64,000 nucleotides of DNA from Centropus unirufus. Its lineage: Eukaryota; Chordata; Aves; Cuculiformes; Centropidae. Made by a program: the position numbers and the translations under genes. Location: NCBI GenBank assembly GCA_013397695.1, contig VYZI01000005.1, positions 6,747,638 to 6,811,637 of the forward strand, in the 5' to 3' direction. Under the pieces are notes generated by a model. The model saw only the letters and a list, made by a program, of their open reading frames with translations. It was not told where the DNA came from and searched no databases. Shown piece by piece: positions 49,116-62,261 of this stretch (position 1 is its first letter; the number at the start of each line of letters is the position of its first letter).

Positions 49116-52100
49116 TCTGTAAGGACATGCATATGATGGTCGGAAGTTAGTTGAACCTAAGTTGCTCAAGACTAAGAACACAGATGAGGTTTTGCTTTTC
49201 TTCAACTAAAAAAATGTAACAAAGTATCTAGATTCCATATTTATTGAAAGAGGATAATGTTTTTTAAAGACAGGCTGCAGCATGAACTTCATTCATTCAC
49301 ATAAGAAATTGTCACTATGTTAACCTATTCAGCATAATCTGGCAAAATGGATAAGCAGTGAATTATCAAACTCTATTAACTATATTGAATTTTTAAAATT
49401 GTAAAGTTGAAGGCTGGCTGTAAATAACTGTAAAGGACCTCACTGGTGATGATTCTTGGGGGGAAACTACTCTCATTCCTAAAGCTTCCAGATTTTTCCT
49501 TATGAAGATGAGTGCCATATGAAGCTTATGCTCAGAAGAAACATTAGACATATCCTTTCCTTTCTTCTCAGTTTGTTTAATTTTGATTACAGTGTTTCCT
49601 AAGCCATATTTTGTTTCTGCTTTCAGATAGGGCCGGAGGTATTCCAACTTCTGTTTACATATTGAACGGGGGAAAAGGTGTAGAAGAAGAGAAGGTATGG
49701 GATGTAAGATGTTTCTCAAGGACTTGACTGCCTTTACTTGGAAGGCTGACTGTAGAAGCAGTGAGGTTTGGGCACCTGCATTTGCAGAGTAAGCAGGTGT
49801 ACTGTGTATTACTAGGACACATTGCCTGTTGCATGGCCTCTGAAAATACCTGACTGAAGCAAAGCTTATCCTCACAGGTGCTAAAATGCACAGGTATTGT
49901 CCAGATGTGATTTTTATGTATGATAGGCAGTGAAGGGAAAGGGCTGCTCTGCTGTGCTTGCTAACTTGGGCTTGCAGGTGTGATACAAAGCTTACACAAG
50001 TCCCTCAGAGGCTACAATATTTTTTCACCTTGCACTCATGACGAGGATAATTAATTATTCAACTGGCTGTCATAATTCAAGCACCTGCTCTCAAAAATTA
50101 ACAAGCTCTCTTACAGAAACTTCTGTGCTATAAAGCTCAGACCACATGCAACCCTTCCATACACATTTTGTTAAGGTAACCTGTTTATGTACAAAGCCCG
50201 GTGCTGAGAATCCTTTAGTTTCAGTGCTTGGAAGCCAAGTCTACTTCCCTAGGGCTCTATTCCCCAATCCAGCTGCGTGCTGCTCTCCTGCCACAGGGCA
50301 GCAGGCAGGCAGAGAGGCTGCTCCTGCCCAGTGGCACCCGGCTAGGCAGAACGGTCCATGCCCAGGCAGCCAGGTGCTGTCTCCTGCCTCCCAAGCCACT
50401 GGGGGACACTGCATATATTTTTCACATTACTTTTTCTCTCTTTTTTTTGTGCTACTCTCTGTTTTGTTAGGCTGAAAGCTCTCTGAGTCTTGTGTTATCC
50501 CCATATACGGTGGTGAATACAGCAGATCCCTGAAGTCTTTTAAACACACCAATTTTTATTGCGATGCGAATAATTGCTAAATTAAGCTCCACAGGATGCC
50601 ATTTATTTTCCTATACAATTTTCTTATTGAAGTGAAGGGGTACCAGTGCTTCAAAAGACTGTGTGCTATGGGTCTAGGGTGGATATTAGGAAATGACCCT
50701 GAAAGTATTTACTATTTTCCATTTTTATTTTTTCCCTAGTAAGTAGTTATACAGACACAAGCTTTTGACAAGAGCTAGGCTGCTGGAAGGCTCTGTTCTT
50801 ACGAACAGTTCAAAGAATACTTATGTTTACATACTGGTTTGCATCAGAAATAGGCAGCTTCCTACCTTGGATGCTCTGTACCTGTCATATCATTGCAGTT
50901 TAATAAGATAATTTTGTCCCAAAAGAGATTATTAAAGGATATTAAAATATAATGTTTCATAAAAGATTAATCAGTATTTCTTTTTTTTTTAATCTTTTTC
51001 TCTAGTTAGAGAGGTGGTGAATAAGGATGATGGGCTTTTTCTCTGATATGGTAGAAGTGATGGTAGCTATTAGTACACTGTATATATATAAACCAGAGAT
51101 TCTTTGGCACACTCTGTAGTGTGAAATGGTAATTTTCTATGGGGAAAAATACGTGGGTGATTGTATTTTTTTCAACCTGCAATTGCATTTGACAAGGATG
51201 ACCCAATGGCACATTAAAATGCTATTATGAGACAGTGTATCATTCAGAGAATGTGCATTGTTTTGGCTTTCTTTTTCCTTACATGTCTTAGATTTCATTG
51301 CAAACAAAGATATACAAAAAGGCTTCGCTCTTTGCTTTTGGAATATGGTTTCAGACTGATGTGTGTGAAAAATATAATATCTATAATTTTTCCACGTTAT
51401 ATTTCCTGGTAAGAATGGGAGCTATAATTATGTGGTTCACTGCTATGTAGAGATGAAAAAAAAATCCAGCAACACGAGATATATGTGTTAAGTTACAGTA
51501 CTGTGGGAGGAAACTGCAGTAAGAAAATGATTGACAATGCTGGCCTTTAAGAAGCCTCAATAAGCCTGTAAATTTACTGCCTATTGAGACTTGTGGTTCC
51601 ACTTTGTCTCATGGTGTTGCTGTTTTTGCCCTCTGTCTGACTGAAGAGCCAAAAAGAAACTGGTGAGTGGGATTTGCTTGTTTATATATAGGGTGGTTAA
51701 CAGATTTTTTTATTGCTTTTTCTTTTTCTTGGAGGAAGCTTAGATTTTTAGAGCAGGAAGCAAAATCTTTAAGGTGCCTCATGATGAAAAAATTCTCCAA
51801 AGTATGTGATTTGAAGTAACTACACACACTTATATTGTGTTTTATGAGGGCAAGCAAAGGCAGAGTAGTCCACTGAATCACACAAAGAGATCAGAGGTAG
51901 AATATATTAAAAGCAAGGAATCAGAATGATTAGTACGTAGGCCAGGCCAGGGTGAAAGAAAAGTATGTATGTGTATTTATATAAAATATCATGCTCTATA
52001 GAAGAAATGTGAAATTTAAGTGGAAATAGGATGGACTTCTTACACGTTTGCAAATTTATGATGACTGTCCTAAATCTTTAGGGTGCGCAGGACGTTAAAT

Positions 52101-54759
52101 ATGCAGGCTTGTTAGTCTTTAATTAAAAAAAATTCGTTATCTTTGCATGTTTCTCAGAAATCTTCTGCCATTTTTTTATTCACTTAATACATCCCCTGTT
52201 GTTTTGGGAAATACAAGGATCCATCTGTGACAATTCTAGTCTTGCCTGTTTTTGACTATTATCTTTGTAATTCCCAAGTGTCCTTTGTGCAGTGGTTCCT
52301 ACAGCTGTGATTTATGACAGCTTTAAGTAACTCTTTTCACACTATTGTGGCCCTTAACTTTAGGGGGATATCGACTGTAATAAGTCAGAGGTGAGTAAAA
52401 AATAAAATAATTTAAATAGTTCTCTGAAAGTTTCAACTTCTAGGGACCCTTTCAGGGTATTTTGAATACTTGAAATTGATAACATCTAGGATAAAAAAAA
52501 AAGAAAACTGAGGAAGCATGTTTCTTTTCAATGCTTCTCATAAGCCAGTTAGTGCAAGCATATATTTCATTAGATATTTAATTCTGTTGACATTTTATCC
52601 AATGGTTAGATATATGCCAGTCATTTACTACTGTAATACATCATTTGTACAATTTGGTGTCATTCAAGATCTTTACTATTCTTCTTTCTACATTGCCTCT
52701 AGGCTGTTGCATTGGGCTATTTCTTGGTGGTGTGCAAGACCCTTGGATTTACCAAGGCAAAAATTAACATGTTCCTGAAGAGCCTTGGAAAGAGAATGCA
52801 TTCAAGAGTTTAATCTTTTTGTACATAAATGTGAAGACTTAAAGCATACCATGAAGACATCAAGTTTATACACTAAATCTTAGACATTAAAAGTCCTTGA
52901 AGGAGAATGATACTACTTTTCCTCTTGCACAACTTTAGTGGTTCTGAGTTCTTATTGAAATGAGTCTTCCAACTCTTAACTTTCATTAACTTGGTTCTTT
53001 GAGAGATTTCCATAGTCTGGGAGACTTCTAGTATCAAGGTACACATAAAATAAAATTCGCTTTTCATCAGGCAGTTTCTGTAAAAAACAGAATCAGATCT
53101 ACAGCAGCCCTTTGTGTTTTTTAAATAGGAAATTTCTGTTCATTGTCATTGTTGCCACTCACTGTGCATGGCAGAAGAAATACAGGGGCCCTGGGAAGAG
53201 AAAATTATGAAGTGCAGAGGAGGTCAGTGTTTGGTCTGGGAATGATGAAGTAATTTTTATGCTTGGAAGGAAAAAAACTGATTTTGTCTGTGACATTATC
53301 TAACACACTGGCAGTTATGATTTTTTCTCAGTAGGATTTGACTATTGTATCTATTTGCGTATACTGCGGGAGATGGGCTTGCATTTCTTGTAATAGTTTA
53401 TCTGATTTTCTGAGTGAGGACTGAATACCATGTAATATGCTGAAATTGGTGACTACTGTGCAACATTCCCTTGCTGCGTTGATGGACCGATCCAGCAAAC
53501 CAAGCACCAGCTTTTCCCTTTTTCTCATTGCTCACTTCATTGCTGCCCAAATTTACGTCTACAGGCTTACCCTTCTAATAATGAATTAATCTGTTAGAAG
53601 CATTTTTCCAGAAGGTGGGAATGTGACTGCACACTTTTTATGGAAGCCCAGCAGCAGCAAATATCAGCAGTGTATCCCACCAAGAGAGGAACTGTTACCA
53701 AGTTCTTTAACTGAGGGAATAAAATGAAGAAAAGATTGAGAACATTCCACTTCATCCCAAAACTTTCCACAGAATTTTGTACCTGGTGAGGCCATTGACA
53801 AATTGTATTACAAAATCGTCTCATAAAATGAAACATTTTGAAATCTCATGCATAGTTAGCAGATGGACTAATTAGAAAATCAATTATTCGTGGTTGATAA
53901 CCAACAGATGGGTCAAATTAAGCTTATTGTAAGAGCTGGATATAGCATAAAGAAAGGGTGAGTATTCGCAGAATTTGTGATAAGCTGTGTTCCTTAAATT
54001 GAATCTAGTAGTTATCATGAGCACATCATAAATATAATTCTTTAAAAATATATCTGAAAGTATATAAGTAGAAAACAGAAGAAAAATACTGGGATATTCT
54101 TCTGTGTGTTTTTTTCATTTTCCAATGCCATTTTTCCCATTGTCAACTGAGGCAACTGCAACACTGTGGGAAGGTAATAGTGCATGAGATATTAGTTAGA
54201 AACTGATGGTTTACCACCTGAATTTTATCACAGACAAATCTTCTGTCCTACTGCATGACTGAGTTCAGTCGTCACTTAGTTCATTAGTGGCAAGCTAGGA
54301 TGATTCTTTATGAAATGACCTGGAAATGAGGAAACACATGATTGTGTTTGATAGTGTTATAAAGGACATAGAAAAGAGAATGGGTGAGAAAAAGAGAGGG
54401 GAAATAAATAAATAGAATGAGAGAACTGTTACTCTATAGAAGACACTAATAGCGTTTAAAAATGCAAGAAAATGCAGTAAATTTAGGAAGTAAATTGATG
54501 CAGAATTAGATGGGAAGAACAGTACTTAGACATAAAAGAATTCTATTTTTTTACTTTCTCTATAAGTTTGCACAAAAAGGAATGCAGTAAATTGTCTGAG
54601 TTGGGCTGCTGGATGCTCGAGTGTGGAATGCTTGCACCTGTGTTCATAATAAGCACCTTTTGACGATAACACTTGAATATTATAGTGATTGTTGCTTTAA
54701 ACCCAGAAACATTCCATGGCCTCACTGTGTATAGAACTAATCTGCTCACAGTAATTCTG
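49116..54759. other. Intergenic, no gene recognised
   Basis: AT-rich with one GC-rich patch (50220-50410, including CAGGGCAGCAGGCAGGCAGA). A 160-codon open frame on minus (49393-49875) and a helical-looking 66-codon minus frame (53328-53528) are unexplained. No RNA gene or repeat family recognised. Confidence 0.45.
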
Positions 54760-54920
54760 TTCGCAAACTATTGTTCCATTCCAAGATGCATGTTTGCCAT
54801 TTGTCCTTCTGAATTGTCACTTTGCCTTCAAAACTGAAATTTGTTGCACTGATTGCGAATAAAGCTTCTTGGGTGATTATTTTCCTGAGGCTTTCACAAT
54901 ATAATGGTGTCAGAGAGTGT
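54760..54920 (+). mobile_element. ERV LTR 3' end with tRNA-Leu-type primer-binding site
   Basis: AATAAA at 54858-54863 is followed by GCTTCTTGGGTGATTATTTT and CCTGAGGCTTTCACA, which resembles the R/U5 end of an LTR finishing in CA near 54897. At 54905-54919 stands TGGTGTCAGAGAGTG, close to the TGGTGTCAG-type primer-binding site (tRNA-Leu complement) of ERVL elements. The spacer between CA and TGG is slightly long (decay). The LTR start is not recognised, so only the 3' portion is annotated. No gag or pol was recognised downstream. Confidence 0.45.
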
Positions 54921-57019
54921 TAAATGGGCCTGTGCTACAAATCCAGATTTCTGTTTTGCTGATCTTCCTCTTTGCTTATTTAGTTTTGTCATGTCCTAAG
55001 TTCATGGAGTTTATTCCTGGAAGGCAGCATGCTCATGTGTGTGATGCACAAGTACAGGCTCTCCAATCCAGTTAATGGCTATGTATGTTCTTTGAAGCTA
55101 TCAGCAATGCAAATGGCAGAGTGTTTGGCAAGATTGTGTAGGATATATTTGACACCTGCAGAAACAACGAAATACTTAGGACAGATATCCTGGTGCTGTT
55201 TCTTTTCAATTACTGTATATGTACTTTTTATTTGAGAATTAAATATACAACAATAAAGCTATCACTGCTTATGCAGAGTGACTTTTTATCCACTGAGCTT
55301 TTTACACCTTTTTATAAAACCAACACAAAATCACCAGAATAAATAATTCAGTTTTAATGTCACAACACCAGCATTTCTACTGGAAAAGGAAAAATAATGG
55401 CATAATATCGTAATCCTTCATGTGTTGCTTATACAATGAGAAAGCAATAATTTCTCCAAATTTATCTATGGAATGAAAATTATTAAATGATATCAGGAAT
55501 TAACCATGGTAAGCAAATGGTGTGTTTATGAAGACTCAGCCAGTGGCTGGGATACTGTGAGTTTAGATTCGCCTGCGTATTTAACTAATGCAATAGCCTG
55601 AGGACAGGTTACCTTGTGTGGCATGAAGAAGGTGTCAGGAAAGCACTAGGATTTGTGGACACCTACGCTGCAGGTGTCTGTGTATAGCGAGGAACCAGCA
55701 TCTGCACTTTCTGATGAAGAGAGTAGAGGTGCACAGTTACTCAGCATTCTGGCCAGCTGCTGAGCTGAGGCAGTGCTGTAGAATGACCGAGCTTCTGGCT
55801 GCTCTGCTAGGATGATATTCCCACTGCCCCACTTTATGCAGCTCCTGACTTCTGGCTAGTGGGGCTCGCCTGCTTGTGGGGGTGCATGTGGGGTAGACAG
55901 TGCTGTGTACCCTACCCTACTACTGCTGCAGTGCTGTCCTGCCCTGTGCTGCACAGGGATGGATGATGGCAGATTGCTAAAGAGTAGCCAGGATTGTTTG
56001 CCAAAATACCTTAGATCTATGTTTGATATTTACTTTATAATTTCTGCAATATGCCTTATTTAATCAACACTTCTCCATTTAACCTTAAATTAAGAAAAAA
56101 ATTGATCAGAGGGGAAATAGAAACTCTCTGTATAAACACTCATGTAGACACACTGACAAAATTCAGGCAGCTCAAAATGAGAGATGACACTCTCTCTTTA
56201 ATTTATACCAGTGGGAAAAATGATGTGAAAGGATGTAAGTTAGGCACAGACTATCATCTGGGATTTGTGTTCCTGCAGACATCCAAATGTTAACAATAAA
56301 CTTAGTCTTTGAAGTTTGCAGAAAAAAACCTCTTAAGGAAGCTGAGCATAAATCTCTGCCCTACAAAGATATTTTAATAACAATCATCACTTGACATTAA
56401 TTATTCAATGTAACTTAATTTACTTCTCCATTTTAAAACATTTATTTTGGATTGTAAACATGTTTTTTTTAGACAGCTTGCTAGAGAACATGCAAATACG
56501 ATGTATGCTGTGCATCTTTAAATATATAAATAAAAATTCCAATGCAAAGTAGTATTTCTGGTTGCACTGTAGCCATATAATTTCATAATGCATTAAATAC
56601 TGCAAAATCCTTCAAATTTTCTTTGGGCATTAAATTACATTGTAGATTAAAAAAAATTGCAAGTCTATGGTCTTTTCTTTCTGCCTAAAGTTCAAAGCTA
56701 GTTTTTATGTATGTAAGCAATAACCATAAAAAATATTTAAATCTTTTTTCTTTTGTCTCTAATGAAACAATCATAATTTTCTCCTTTAATATTCCTCACA
56801 TTACTTTATGGTTTTCATTTATCCTAATTTTCTTGTCCAGATATAAAATCCCAAAACAGGGATGAGTAGTGAAATGCTGACATGGTCTAATTAGTAATAT
56901 TGCAATAATAAAACACAAGCAAAGGATACTTAATATTGTTAATATAGGAATTTACATTTTAAGTAGTGATAGCTGACTTAGTCTAGGATACAATATTCCA
57001 GCTGTTTTATTTTTTTAAG
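54921..57019. other. 3' flank of KCNH8, AT-rich, possible distal 3'UTR
   Basis: Positions 55560-55960 form a GC-richer block with no recognised family. From 56000 to 57019 the sequence is very AT-rich. A distal minus-strand AATAAA at 56441-56446 and an ATTAAA near 56785-56790 could serve a longer KCNH8 transcript. No gene recognised. Confidence 0.4.
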
Positions 57020-57838
57020 AAAAATAATACCTTAATTTATTTGTATTCTACCAGCATGAATACATTCATTGCAAATTGCATGCACATAAAAGGGAATCCA
57101 CTTGTAAATTACATAATAGCTTAACAATAAATAGTATTTGATCTAATACATGATGGTAGTGCATTACTTGTTATAACTGCAAGCCGTTACCAAAATGAAA
57201 ACAAATTCTTATTCTCCTTATAAATACTTCAAATAATCCTTAAGTACGTTTCATACCAAATATATAAAAATAGTATTTTTAGATAAATTAAGATGCTTAA
57301 TTTACATGACAAATAACGTGCAATAACTAACCACTCTATACCAACTCTATTTGGTTGATTGTCTAGATGACATGCAGCTATAATTGTCCCTTTCCCTTCA
57401 CAGAGCTGACAAACAGATCAGCAGGACCCACAATCACCTGAAGCAAACAGTGCCATAGATACTGTTTGGCAACAACAGTCAGACACTCAGGGAAAACCTT
57501 TGCTTCAATGAACAAAAGCCACCCATGACAGTTTTTTTGTCCTAGACTTCCAGCTGCTCTGACCCTCAAGGTCTTTGGACTGTCACAGAAGTCTGCCAAA
57601 CAGACCAGTAAGTTATATCTGTATACAAAATGTTTTTCAACATGCTTCTAAAATCTAGAAAATTTTTTTCTTATAGTATGAACTGGCAATTCCTTGTCTT
57701 TCTTTCCATAAATCTCAATTTTCATGTTTGTAAGTCTCCACAATTGCCAGAGCAAAGGTGAAATAAAAAGTCTTTTAGAACTCTATAAATCTAAAACTGG
57801 CAGATGTGGAACATTCTTTGAATACCACTTCACTCTTA
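57020..57838 (-). other. KCNH8: KCNH8 3'UTR (proximal part, inferred)
   Basis: Sequence immediately 3' of the KCNH8 stop codon on the minus strand. The first canonical AATAAA on that strand is at 57036-57041 (TTTATT on plus), a second is at 57006-57011, and a more distal one is at 56441-56446. Use of the first would give a 3'UTR of about 0.8 kb. No canonical hexamer occurs between the stop and 57041. The short open frame at 57378-57599 is treated as chance. The exact cleavage site cannot be read from sequence alone. Confidence 0.5.
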
Positions 57839-58549
57839 TTATACGTCTATGGCTTGATAATCTTTATCTTTAACATCCCTTGTGCTTGACACAATGTCTG
57901 TTGAGAAATCTGGGGTCTGTGCAGAAACTTCTTCAGCTTTTCCTTCCAAGTCCCATGATCCTGGCAGGTTCTCAAGGCTGAGGGAGCTGATTGCCCCTTG
58001 GCTAAAGCTACCTTCCTCAGACCTGCTAGGGAGTACAAGGTGTAATGATGTCTCTGATGAAGAGCATACTGAAGAAGAAAGGGTTGCTGAGATAGACTGA
58101 AGTGGAGTCAAGGTAGTGTCTGAATGGGGAGAGGTGCATGTTAAAAATTGCAGATTGCCTTTCTGAATTACCTGATACTGGGAGGGGGAATTGTGAAGAC
58201 CTGGTGCATAATAAAATTCACCGTCCATAGAAGTCGGCAGGTTGGGTTCAATTCTTTGGGGACTGCTGCCAACTGAGGACAGGTCTGTATTCCAAATGTC
58301 ACATAACGTGTTGCCACGGCAAAGTTGTGCTTTTGTGCAAGTGATGTTCCCAGCTTGCATGTGTGTGCAAGGCTGATGTGTAGTCCAAGCCATTCGAGAC
58401 TGAAGACTTTCCAGAGTAGGACTTGGAGATATGCCATGCACAGCACAGAACCCTGGAGGCTTCTGGGATGTAAGCAGGTTCTCCAGAAAGTGCATCACAT
58501 TCTTCATATCCTTACTTAATTGTGAGACTTCTTGGGTCAAAGTTGCAAC
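57839..58549 (-). CDS. KCNH8: KCNH8 terminal coding exon (ELK-type K+ channel C-terminus)
   Basis: This is the last coding exon of an ELK-family (Kv12) voltage-gated potassium channel, a plasma-membrane channel expressed mainly in neurons. The exon encodes 236 residues of the cytoplasmic C-terminal tail, so no transmembrane, pore or cyclic-nucleotide-binding segment is present here. Read on the minus strand, an intron ends in ...CCTAACAG and the exon opens in phase 0 at 58549 with GTT GCA ACT TTG; the frame then stays open to TAA at 57839-57841. Visible parts are an amphipathic coiled-coil-like start (residues 3-26, motif EVSQLSKDM), a Cys/His/Ser-rich middle, a Ser-rich block at about residues 147-186 (core motif SATLSSSVCSSSETSLHLVL) and a tail containing SLENLPGSW. 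The Ser-rich block and SLENLPGSW match my memory of vertebrate KCNH8 and not KCNH3 or KCNH4. The upstream exons lie beyond 64000 or were not recognised. The frame is intact, so this looks functional. Confidence 0.9.
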   Translation of the reverse strand, partial: VATLTQEVSQLSKDMKNVMHFLENLLTSQKPPGFCAVHGISPSPTLESLQSRMAWTTHQPCTHMQAGNITCTKAQLCRGNTLCDIWNTDLSSVGSSPQRIEPNLPTSMDGEFYYAPGLHNSPSQYQVIQKGNLQFLTCTSPHSDTTLTPLQSISATLSSSVCSSSETSLHLVLPSRSEEGSFSQGAISSLSLENLPGSWDLEGKAEEVSAQTPDFSTDIVSSTRDVKDKDYQAIDV

Positions 58550-61174
58550 CTGTTAGGATACAGCAAAACTTCATGGTATTTATGCAGGCATGCCTGAAAT
58601 ACACATATACCTTTTTTCTTTTTAATAGAAACAAATTTGATCTGTGGCACAGTATCTTCACTTTAAAGAAATATACTCTACTAATATATGTGTGGGAAAT
58701 AGTCCATCCATCTACCTCATCCCAACTACATGTTACGCTGCCAGAGGCATATTGAAATAATTAAAGCAAATCAATGTAAAAGTATGATGGAAACACCGTA
58801 GGCATAATCCACCTGATTTGAAATGATATTGTGTATATAAAGAATGATTTCCACTGGCAATATGACATCAATATCTTCTTGATCAATCATTAAGTATCTT
58901 AATGCCTAACCTGTTTTTTATTAACTGATTTTATAACGATGAATGTTATAAAAATGAGGCCTTGCAAATTCTTGTTCAGAAATATAGTGTTGACTTCATT
59001 GGAAAATAAAAGAACTCCACATCTGAAGTTGTCAGATGTGAATAGTAGTTACGTGAAAATCTGATGGACTACTATTAAAAACAAACAAAAAGAAAAGAAA
59101 AGCAACTGGAAACTCTAAAAATCATTTGCTGCCTTTACAGTCTTGAACAATACAAAAGCCTGTGAAACAGTTTGCTTCCATGTAGTTATGTTTATTTATG
59201 ATATATAACACTGAAAGACACAGTAATTCACAGCTTAGATTACTCTGATGTGTGGGCAAAAGAAAGAATCACATTTTCCAATTGAACTTTTATTTTCTAA
59301 TTAGGTTCACAGGTTCTGAATTTGTGTTACAAAATAAATTGATATATGTGTATCAATGGGGGCATTCATTAGGACATTATAAGGCAGATTGAGAAATGAA
59401 AAGCCTAACTCAAACATATTTTGTGTGATCAACTCAGAGTTTAAAATGTGTTTGCTTTTCCTTCTTTACTTCTTAAGGAAAAGTTAAAATCAATCAATTA
59501 TTTTTAACAAAGAGAAATGAACATATCGAGAGGTAGAAATTAACTTTGTCTCGATGATAGCTAATAAATTTCAGGTCAAATCATTGTCATTATTGTCAAA
59601 ATAGTTTCTCATTCTGATACTAGGGAAAGTACTCTGTAGAACAAAGACATAACTGCGTGTTTATCTTCAGAAAGATAAATCATCTGTCAAAAAGAAAAAA
59701 AGGCTAATTCAGGGGGCCTTTCTTTGCCCAGAAGTAAAGCCACCTCTGATTAGGTGCCCTACACAAATTAATTTTCATGTATTCAAAAATACAATTTTCA
59801 TTTTTATGACAGGATAGTTCCAAAGAAATCTGGTAAAAGGCTGAAAAAGACATTTCAGGCTGGGTTTGACTGCTTATGACCTTACAAAGGGCATTACTAC
59901 AGGCAAAATACCTGTAAAGAAATTCCAAGCTAGAAGAAAAGTAGGAAAATCCCATTACAGCTTTCTTTATATACCTTTCTTTAAACTAAGGGTTACAACC
60001 CATCATGTTGTTCAATAATTTTGTAATAATCTTCTACCCCTGGAATGAAAAATACTTAATGGGAGGAGATTTTTTGGTGACATATTACAGGATCTCTCTC
60101 TGTCTTTCTTTCCACCTCTCTTTCTGCCTTGTTACTTAAGTCATGGTAGAGAGAAAATAAGCATGAGACCTTTTTCTGCCAGATGTGATTAAGCTTTGAA
60201 TGCCTGGTAGCTCATTTGAACTATGGTTAATGTAAGGGATTAAAATATGTATGAAAGTAATTTGTGAACACGCTTCCTGTGTGGTGAGAGTAGACAGAGG
60301 AGTGTCTTGGTACTGTTAGATTGTAAGGAAACCCACTGTGAGGTTTCTGAACAAATCAGTCACGCAAGAACTTCTGTGCTGCATTAGGAAATGGGAAATG
60401 GCATTGCAAAATTTCCAAAATCTTCTTTGAGAAGGGGAAAGGACAAGCAAGATCATGGCTACATAGATTCAGTGATCATCCATTCTTTTTGGAGCATCAT
60501 TGGCCCCTGCACCTAGCAGATAAACATTTTCTGTGCCTGATTCCCCAACTTGTGTCCATTTTACAAGGCTTTCTGAAGTCATGTAGATAGGAAGATTGAT
60601 ACTAGCTTATGACTATGTATTTTACCCAAAGCATGAATGCTTTGTGCAAGTATCTACAACTTCAAAATATCTTGTTTGCTTTGATCCATGTTTTTCTCTT
60701 TCATTTCGATTCTTGAAAGACTTTTAGAAAGTTTAATTATTCTTTAACATGTTTCTTTTGCCAGTTCATTGAGACAATACAGCAAAAATCAATACTTGTA
60801 GCAGTCCTCAATTTCTGTTAATTATAACTTGCTCTAGTGCCCAGATAAAACTTTTGATATATCAGCTAGCTCCTGAAGTGCTGTTTTCTCATAAGCTTCC
60901 TGTTGCACAATCAAAGCAACTGACCTGATAAACCTGCCTTTGATGTATGCTTTCATAGTACAATAGTTTAAGATCCAAAGTTTTTATGCCAAACTTACTC
61001 AGAAATCAACCACGTTTTAATGAGCTCTATTTTTGCCAATACTGCTTGACACATAGGCAAAACGAATATATGATTTCCTGGATAATTTAAAAATTTCTCT
61101 GGATTTTACAAGCTATTAACCTTACTGGATTAAACCTCCAGTATCACTGCTATTATTAATTACCATCTATCTTT

Positions 61175-61282
61175 TTATACTTATATATACTTATATATAC
61201 TTATATATACTTATATATACTTATATATACTTATATATACTTATATATACTTATACTTTATATACTTAATATACTTATATAC
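61175..61282. repeat. 10-bp AT minisatellite (TTATATATAC)n
   Basis: Seven perfect units of TTATATATAC at 61181-61250, with decayed partial units on both sides (TTATAC at 61175-61180; TTATAC, TTTATATAC and TTATATAC forms to 61282). It lies in the last KCNH8 intron. Confidence 0.95.
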
Positions 61283-62261
61283 TATTACTTTTACTATCAA
61301 TACTAGGCTGTTTATGCTATCCTTTTTACACCCTGCAGAGAATCCTGAGGAGACACAAATAAGCAGGTGTAACAGGGAACAATTTTATCAATAAAGTTAA
61401 TAGCTTATAGTGCTCTGGAAAGTGCAAAAGAGCAGAGACTAAAAGCAAGAAAATTTTCAAGTCTATGAAACAAAAGTTGAAAGCAGAACAGTTTCTTCCT
61501 GAGTGAAAGGGCTTATTCCTTGCATGCTGGTAAGGCTATTCTCTTCTCAAGAGTTCAGTGATTATTGCTAGGCAATACTGCCAGTTGTACAAAGGGCTCC
61601 TGCTGTGCTGGGCAGAAAGCTTTAAAATGATCTGTGAGATCCTAAATAGACTTGAAATGCTGCCTTAACATTTTCTAGGAGTTTAAATAAAGATACTAGA
61701 GTGTTTCCTGATATAGAAACTGGATTTTATAGAGATTTAGCTTGAATTATTAAGAGGTGTACTTCAGACCAGTAAGAAGCAGTTGTGCTGGTACCTTTTT
61801 AGCAGACTCTGTTATAAAGGAAGAATCTCTCAAAAACAGAGGTTAAAATGCAGATTTCTTTTTTAACATGTGGACTTCAATAATAGCACTTTGTGATGCT
61901 CTGAGCAATATAAATTTTAGTTGTTATATTTTGCATTTTCAAACTACTTTGACAGTTTCATTAGAAACAGATTTTCTTTTTACTATGAGTATTAAATTGT
62001 TCAGTTTGAGTACTTTGTTCCATGTAGTTAAGTAAGACTGGTGGTGATCGTATTCAAATTTGTTGATAAAAGTAATTAAAAGCTTTGTATGGTGTAAAGA
62101 TGGTGATGGTAATTACTGCTTTCTTTAAATGGTATTGGCTAAACAGGTTTCTTTTTTTCCCATTATATATTCAAGCATTAATTTTTTGTTTATATATATT
62201 AGATTTTCTACTAGAAAGCCTATTTCTCATAATTTCTCCTAAAAAAGTCTGGAACAAAATA

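Noticed and set aside
57882..58100. Plus-strand frames across 57882-58519
   Set aside because: They are antisense shadows of the KCNH8 exon.
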